From Bernardetiaceae bacterium (GTDB taxonomy: Bacteria > Bacteroidota > Bacteroidia > Cytophagales > Thermoflexibacteraceae), in the NCBI GenBank assembly GCA_025056255.1, contig JANWVT010000004.1, positions 124,001-188,000 of the forward strand: a stretch of 64,000 nt of DNA, in the 5' to 3' direction. This document shows positions 61,548 through 64,000 of the stretch, piece by piece. Position numbers and translations under genes: made by a program. Positions within the stretch are counted from its first letter, which is position 1, and each line of letters opens with the position of its first letter. The notes under the pieces are model-generated. The model saw nothing but the letters and a program-made list of their open reading frames with translations. It had not been told where the DNA came from and searched no databases.

Positions 61548-62882
61548 ATGCCAATTTTATCTGCTCTTTATTTGCAAAACCGCTTGCTAATAGCATGTAT
61601 GGTGCTGATAGCGTTATTAGCACTATCATTCGGTTTAGAATGGCTTTTTCTTCCGGCTAAAATATTAAATGGTTTGCTCGTATTGGTGTTGCTAATCGAT
61701 ATAGGCTTGCTGTTTTCTTTGGAGCAAGGTGTTACAGCCGACCGCCATATGGAAAGCAAACTTTCTAATGGAGAGGCTAACCTGATTCGTATAACGGCGC
61801 GCAATTGCTATCGCTTTAAAGTAGGCATAGAAGTATTAGACGAGGCACCAGAGCAGTTTCAAGCCAGAAATCTGCATCTGCGGCAGCATAATGTACCCCC
61901 TAAAAGCACTGTGGAGTTTCGCTACTACCTGCGCCCTACTAAACGAGGCGAGTACCAATTTGGTGCAATCAACGTTTACGTTACCTCTCCTATTGGGTTA
62001 GTAGCACGCCGCTATAAGTTTGCACAAGGAACTACTGTTTCGGTATATCCTTCGTTGATACAAATGCGCAAATATGAAATGATGCTGTTTGCTAACCGAT
62101 TAACAGAAGCCGGTCTGAAACGCATTAGGCGCATAGGGCAAAATATGGAGTTTGAACAAATCCGCGAATATGTAAGTGGCGATGATTACCGCTCGCTCAA
62201 TTGGAAAGCCACTGCAAGGCGTAACCAGCTCATGGTCAACCAATTTCAAGAAGAGCGCTCGCAACACATGTACAACGTGATAGACAAAGGACGCGCCATG
62301 AAAATGCCTTTTGCAGGGCTTACACTGCTCGACTATGCCATTAACACATCATTAGTAATGGCAAATATTGCGCTACTAAAAGGCGATAAAGCCGGTCTGG
62401 TAACCTTTAACCAGCGGATTGGCACCATTCTACCTGCCGAACGCAAACAAACACAAATGAAAAAAATACTGGAAGCGTTGTATAACCAAAAAACCTCTTA
62501 TAAGGAACCCGACTACGACCTGTTATTTACAACGCTATTAAAAAAAATAAAACAACGCAGCTTGCTAATTCTTTACACCAACTTTGAAACACAACTGTCG
62601 CTCGAGCGGCAACTTCCCGGACTGCAAAAATTAGCTAAACAACACCTACTAATAGTCGTTATTTTTAAAAACACAGAACTAAACCAACTGCTGCAAAGCC
62701 GCCCGCGCAATTTGGAAGAGGTATACATAAAAACTATTGCCGAGAAATTTATGCTTGAAAAAGAGCTCATTGCTAAAAGATTGATGCAAAATGGAATTTA
62801 CGCCATCCTTACTGAACCCACTCAATTGACCATTGATACAATTAACAAGTACTTAGAACTAAAAGCACGGCACCTGATATAA
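61548..62882 (+). CDS. DUF58 domain protein
   Basis: A 444-residue DUF58 protein. Two N-terminal membrane helices (IACMVLIALLALSFGLEWLF and LLVLVLLIDIGLLF) are followed by a beta-rich domain and the family hallmark GDDYRSLNWKATAR with a vWA-like C-terminal half. DUF58 genes usually sit with a MoxR AAA+ ATPase and vWA/BatA proteins; none is visible before the convergent hydrolase gene. The ATG at 61548 begins the first helix and is preferred over the frame start at 61422. Function unknown; a role in envelope assembly or stress is often suggested. Confidence 0.85.
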   Translation: MPILSALYLQNRLLIACMVLIALLALSFGLEWLFLPAKILNGLLVLVLLIDIGLLFSLEQGVTADRHMESKLSNGEANLIRITARNCYRFKVGIEVLDEAPEQFQARNLHLRQHNVPPKSTVEFRYYLRPTKRGEYQFGAINVYVTSPIGLVARRYKFAQGTTVSVYPSLIQMRKYEMMLFANRLTEAGLKRIRRIGQNMEFEQIREYVSGDDYRSLNWKATARRNQLMVNQFQEERSQHMYNVIDKGRAMKMPFAGLTLLDYAINTSLVMANIALLKGDKAGLVTFNQRIGTILPAERKQTQMKKILEALYNQKTSYKEPDYDLLFTTLLKKIKQRSLLILYTNFETQLSLERQLPGLQKLAKQHLLIVVIFKNTELNQLLQSRPRNLEEVYIKTIAEKFMLEKELIAKRLMQNGIYAILTEPTQLTIDTINKYLELKARHLI

Positions 62883-62883
62883 A

Positions 62884-62933
62884 GCACAAGCTTGTTGGGG
62901 AGTATATTCTCTATTGACTGCAACAAATTGTGC
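62884..62933. terminator. Inverted repeat between convergent DUF58 and hydrolase genes
   Basis: GCACAAGCTTGTTG (62884-62897) and CAACAAATTGTGC (62921-62933) pair with one or two irregular positions over a 23-nt loop. No long T tract follows. Confidence 0.4.
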
Positions 62934-62958
62934 GGTTGGAGTGGCTTCACTTGTCGGT

Positions 62959-63732
62959 TCACCCTGCCTGTACCTTCAATCCGTCGTAAGCCAGTTGTAC
63001 ATTGGCTGGAAGCTCTTGGCTTACTTCGGCATGTAACCCAAGATGATGGCTAATATGCGTTAGGTATGCCATGCGCGGTCTGATGCGTTCTACTATTGCC
63101 AGCGCCTCTTCCAAATTGAAGTGAGAAATGTGCTTCTCTTTTCTTAAGGCGTTGATAACCAATATTTCTGAGCCTTCTATTTTTGCCATTTCTTCGGGAG
63201 CAATGTAGTTGGCATCTGTAATATAAGTCAGGTTGCCAAAGCGAAAACCCATTACAGGCAATCTGTAGTGCATCACTTCAATAGGGATAATGGTAGTTTG
63301 TCCGTCGTCCATTACAAACGGATGCTTATTAATCTCTCGCAAATCAATACTGGGGGTACCGGGATATTTGACAGGAGAGAAAGCATAAGCAAACTCTTGT
63401 TTTAACTGTTCTATCACTTGTGCAGTAGCATACACGGGCATGTCGCGTTGGTCTTTAAAATTAAACGAGCGGATATCGTCCATGCCGGCTGTATGGTCTT
63501 TATGTGCATGCGTAAATAGCACAGCATCCACGTGTGTGATATTTTCGCGCAACATTTGTTGGCGAAAGTCAGGACCGGTGTCTATAACAATGCTGTATCC
63601 ATTAAACTTCACATAAGCTGAGGTGCGCAAACGCTTGTCGCGAAAATCTATGGAGCCACAAACCCGGCAATTACAGGCAATTACTGGTACCCCTTGCGAG
63701 GTACCTGTTCCTAAAAACGTCAACTCTGTCAT
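62959..63732 (-). CDS. PhnP-like metallo-beta-lactamase-fold hydrolase
   Basis: A 257-residue MBL-fold protein close to PhnP/phosphoribosyl cyclic phosphodiesterases. The N-terminal FLGTGTSQGVP, two Cys of CNCRVC (often zinc-binding in PhnP), the metal motif THAHKDHTAG and the C-terminal THISHHLGLHAEV support it. The actual substrate may be a cyclic phosphate or a lipoate/octanoate-type ester. The start overlaps the stop of the gene upstream by 4 bp, so the two are coupled. Confidence 0.85.
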   Translation of the reverse strand: MTELTFLGTGTSQGVPVIACNCRVCGSIDFRDKRLRTSAYVKFNGYSIVIDTGPDFRQQMLRENITHVDAVLFTHAHKDHTAGMDDIRSFNFKDQRDMPVYATAQVIEQLKQEFAYAFSPVKYPGTPSIDLREINKHPFVMDDGQTTIIPIEVMHYRLPVMGFRFGNLTYITDANYIAPEEMAKIEGSEILVINALRKEKHISHFNLEEALAIVERIRPRMAYLTHISHHLGLHAEVSQELPANVQLAYDGLKVQAG

Positions 63733-64000
63733 TGTACCTTCACAGCACTGATACCAAAATATTTGGCAAATCCTTGATTAGAAACAGCATGAGCAGGATT
63801 AGTAGTCAGTTCTTCAAACATAAGCAATTCCATGTGAGTATCAATTGGCGGAAGCAACAAAGTATCGGTTGGGTGCATTTTCTTATGTTGCAACACTTGT
63901 TTGTAGCGCGCTTGATGGTCTTTTTCGTATTGCACCGCATCGCCGTTGAGCAAAGTTATCCATGCCACCCCCACCTTGGTATTAGGAGAATACAATTTGA
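63729..64000 (-). CDS. C-terminal end of a larger protein (5' truncated)
   Basis: An open frame of about 90 codons runs off the right edge; the TTG at 63995 is not a real start. It carries NGDAVQYEKDHQARY and a Pro-rich end (LLLPPIDTH...NQGFAKYFGISAVKV), like the soluble C-terminal part of polytopic membrane proteins of the DUF6056 or glycosyltransferase kind. Confidence in that family is low. It overlaps the hydrolase gene by 4 bp. Confidence 0.45.
   Translation of the reverse strand, partial: KLYSPNTKVGVAWITLLNGDAVQYEKDHQARYKQVLQHKKMHPTDTLLLPPIDTHMELLMFEELTTNPAHAVSNQGFAKYFGISAVKVQ

Noticed and set aside
1-64000. tRNA, rRNA, prophage, insertion sequence or defence system
   Set aside because: I looked on both strands and saw no cloverleaf, transposase, integrase, cas, restriction or toxin-antitoxin signature; this is by eye and short RNAs could be missed.

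Overview
The window looks like chromosome from a Bacteroidota bacterium, probably of the Cytophagales group. The evidence is: a fused E1alpha-E1beta 2-oxo acid dehydrogenase; a three-gene sdhCAB with a five-helix SdhC; a SecA of about 1120 residues with no C-terminal Cys zinc motif; a bTHX ribosomal protein gene; few Shine-Dalgarno sites; and many TAnnTTTG boxes, the Bacteroidota -7 promoter element, just upstream of start codons. No rRNA, tRNA, CRISPR array, phage or insertion sequence was seen. Most genes are housekeeping or envelope genes, and both window edges cut a gene.

Layout. 1-8.6 kb: D-2-hydroxyacid dehydrogenase (5' truncated), fused E1, murF; a MoeB/ThiF-rhodanese gene divergent from ebfC and a GT2 glycosyltransferase; PspC; pdhB. 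8.9-12.4 kb: exported amidase, a small membrane protein, a flippase-like protein. 12.4-18.3 kb: sdhC, sdhA, sdhB, then a Prc/CtpA-type protease. 18.4-25.8 kb: triple-GAF SpoIIE phosphatase, acyltransferase, a hidden 39-residue bTHX gene, FMN reductase, an ECF sigma factor operon with a membrane protein and a Spy-like protein, and a zinc-ribbon/TPR protein. 26-36.7 kb: ATP-grasp ligase, fatty acid hydroxylase, double VOC protein, FrnE-like thioredoxin-fold protein, gamma-glutamyltransferase, and a CheB-CheR-PAS fusion that ends without a kinase. 36.7-45.1 kb: subtilase, rimP-nusA-infB, rarA. 45.4-54.5 kb: secA, Na+/solute symporter, rseP, transketolase N-half, a DUF3667-like protein. 55-64 kb: Tat-exported SoxB-like metallophosphatase with a DUF2490 barrel, a large carotenoid-oxygenase-family protein with a second SpoIIE phosphatase, a DUF58 protein, a PhnP-like beta-lactamase-fold hydrolase and the end of a membrane protein.

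The intergenic DNA carries most of the novelty. A roughly 230-290 bp non-coding element occurs three times in direct orientation (25.8, 30.4 and 54.6 kb) and keeps a 3'-terminal hairpin whose arms vary together. A second family combines a 13-bp tandem unit with a palindromic hairpin (8.6-8.8, 43.5 and 45.2 kb). An intrinsic-terminator-like hairpin lies in the leader of rimP-nusA-infB, and another sits between sdhC and sdhA; both look like attenuators. No single defence or biosynthetic system is evident. The best candidates for something undescribed are the three-copy structured element, the nusA leader hairpin and the oxygenase-phosphatase gene pair.
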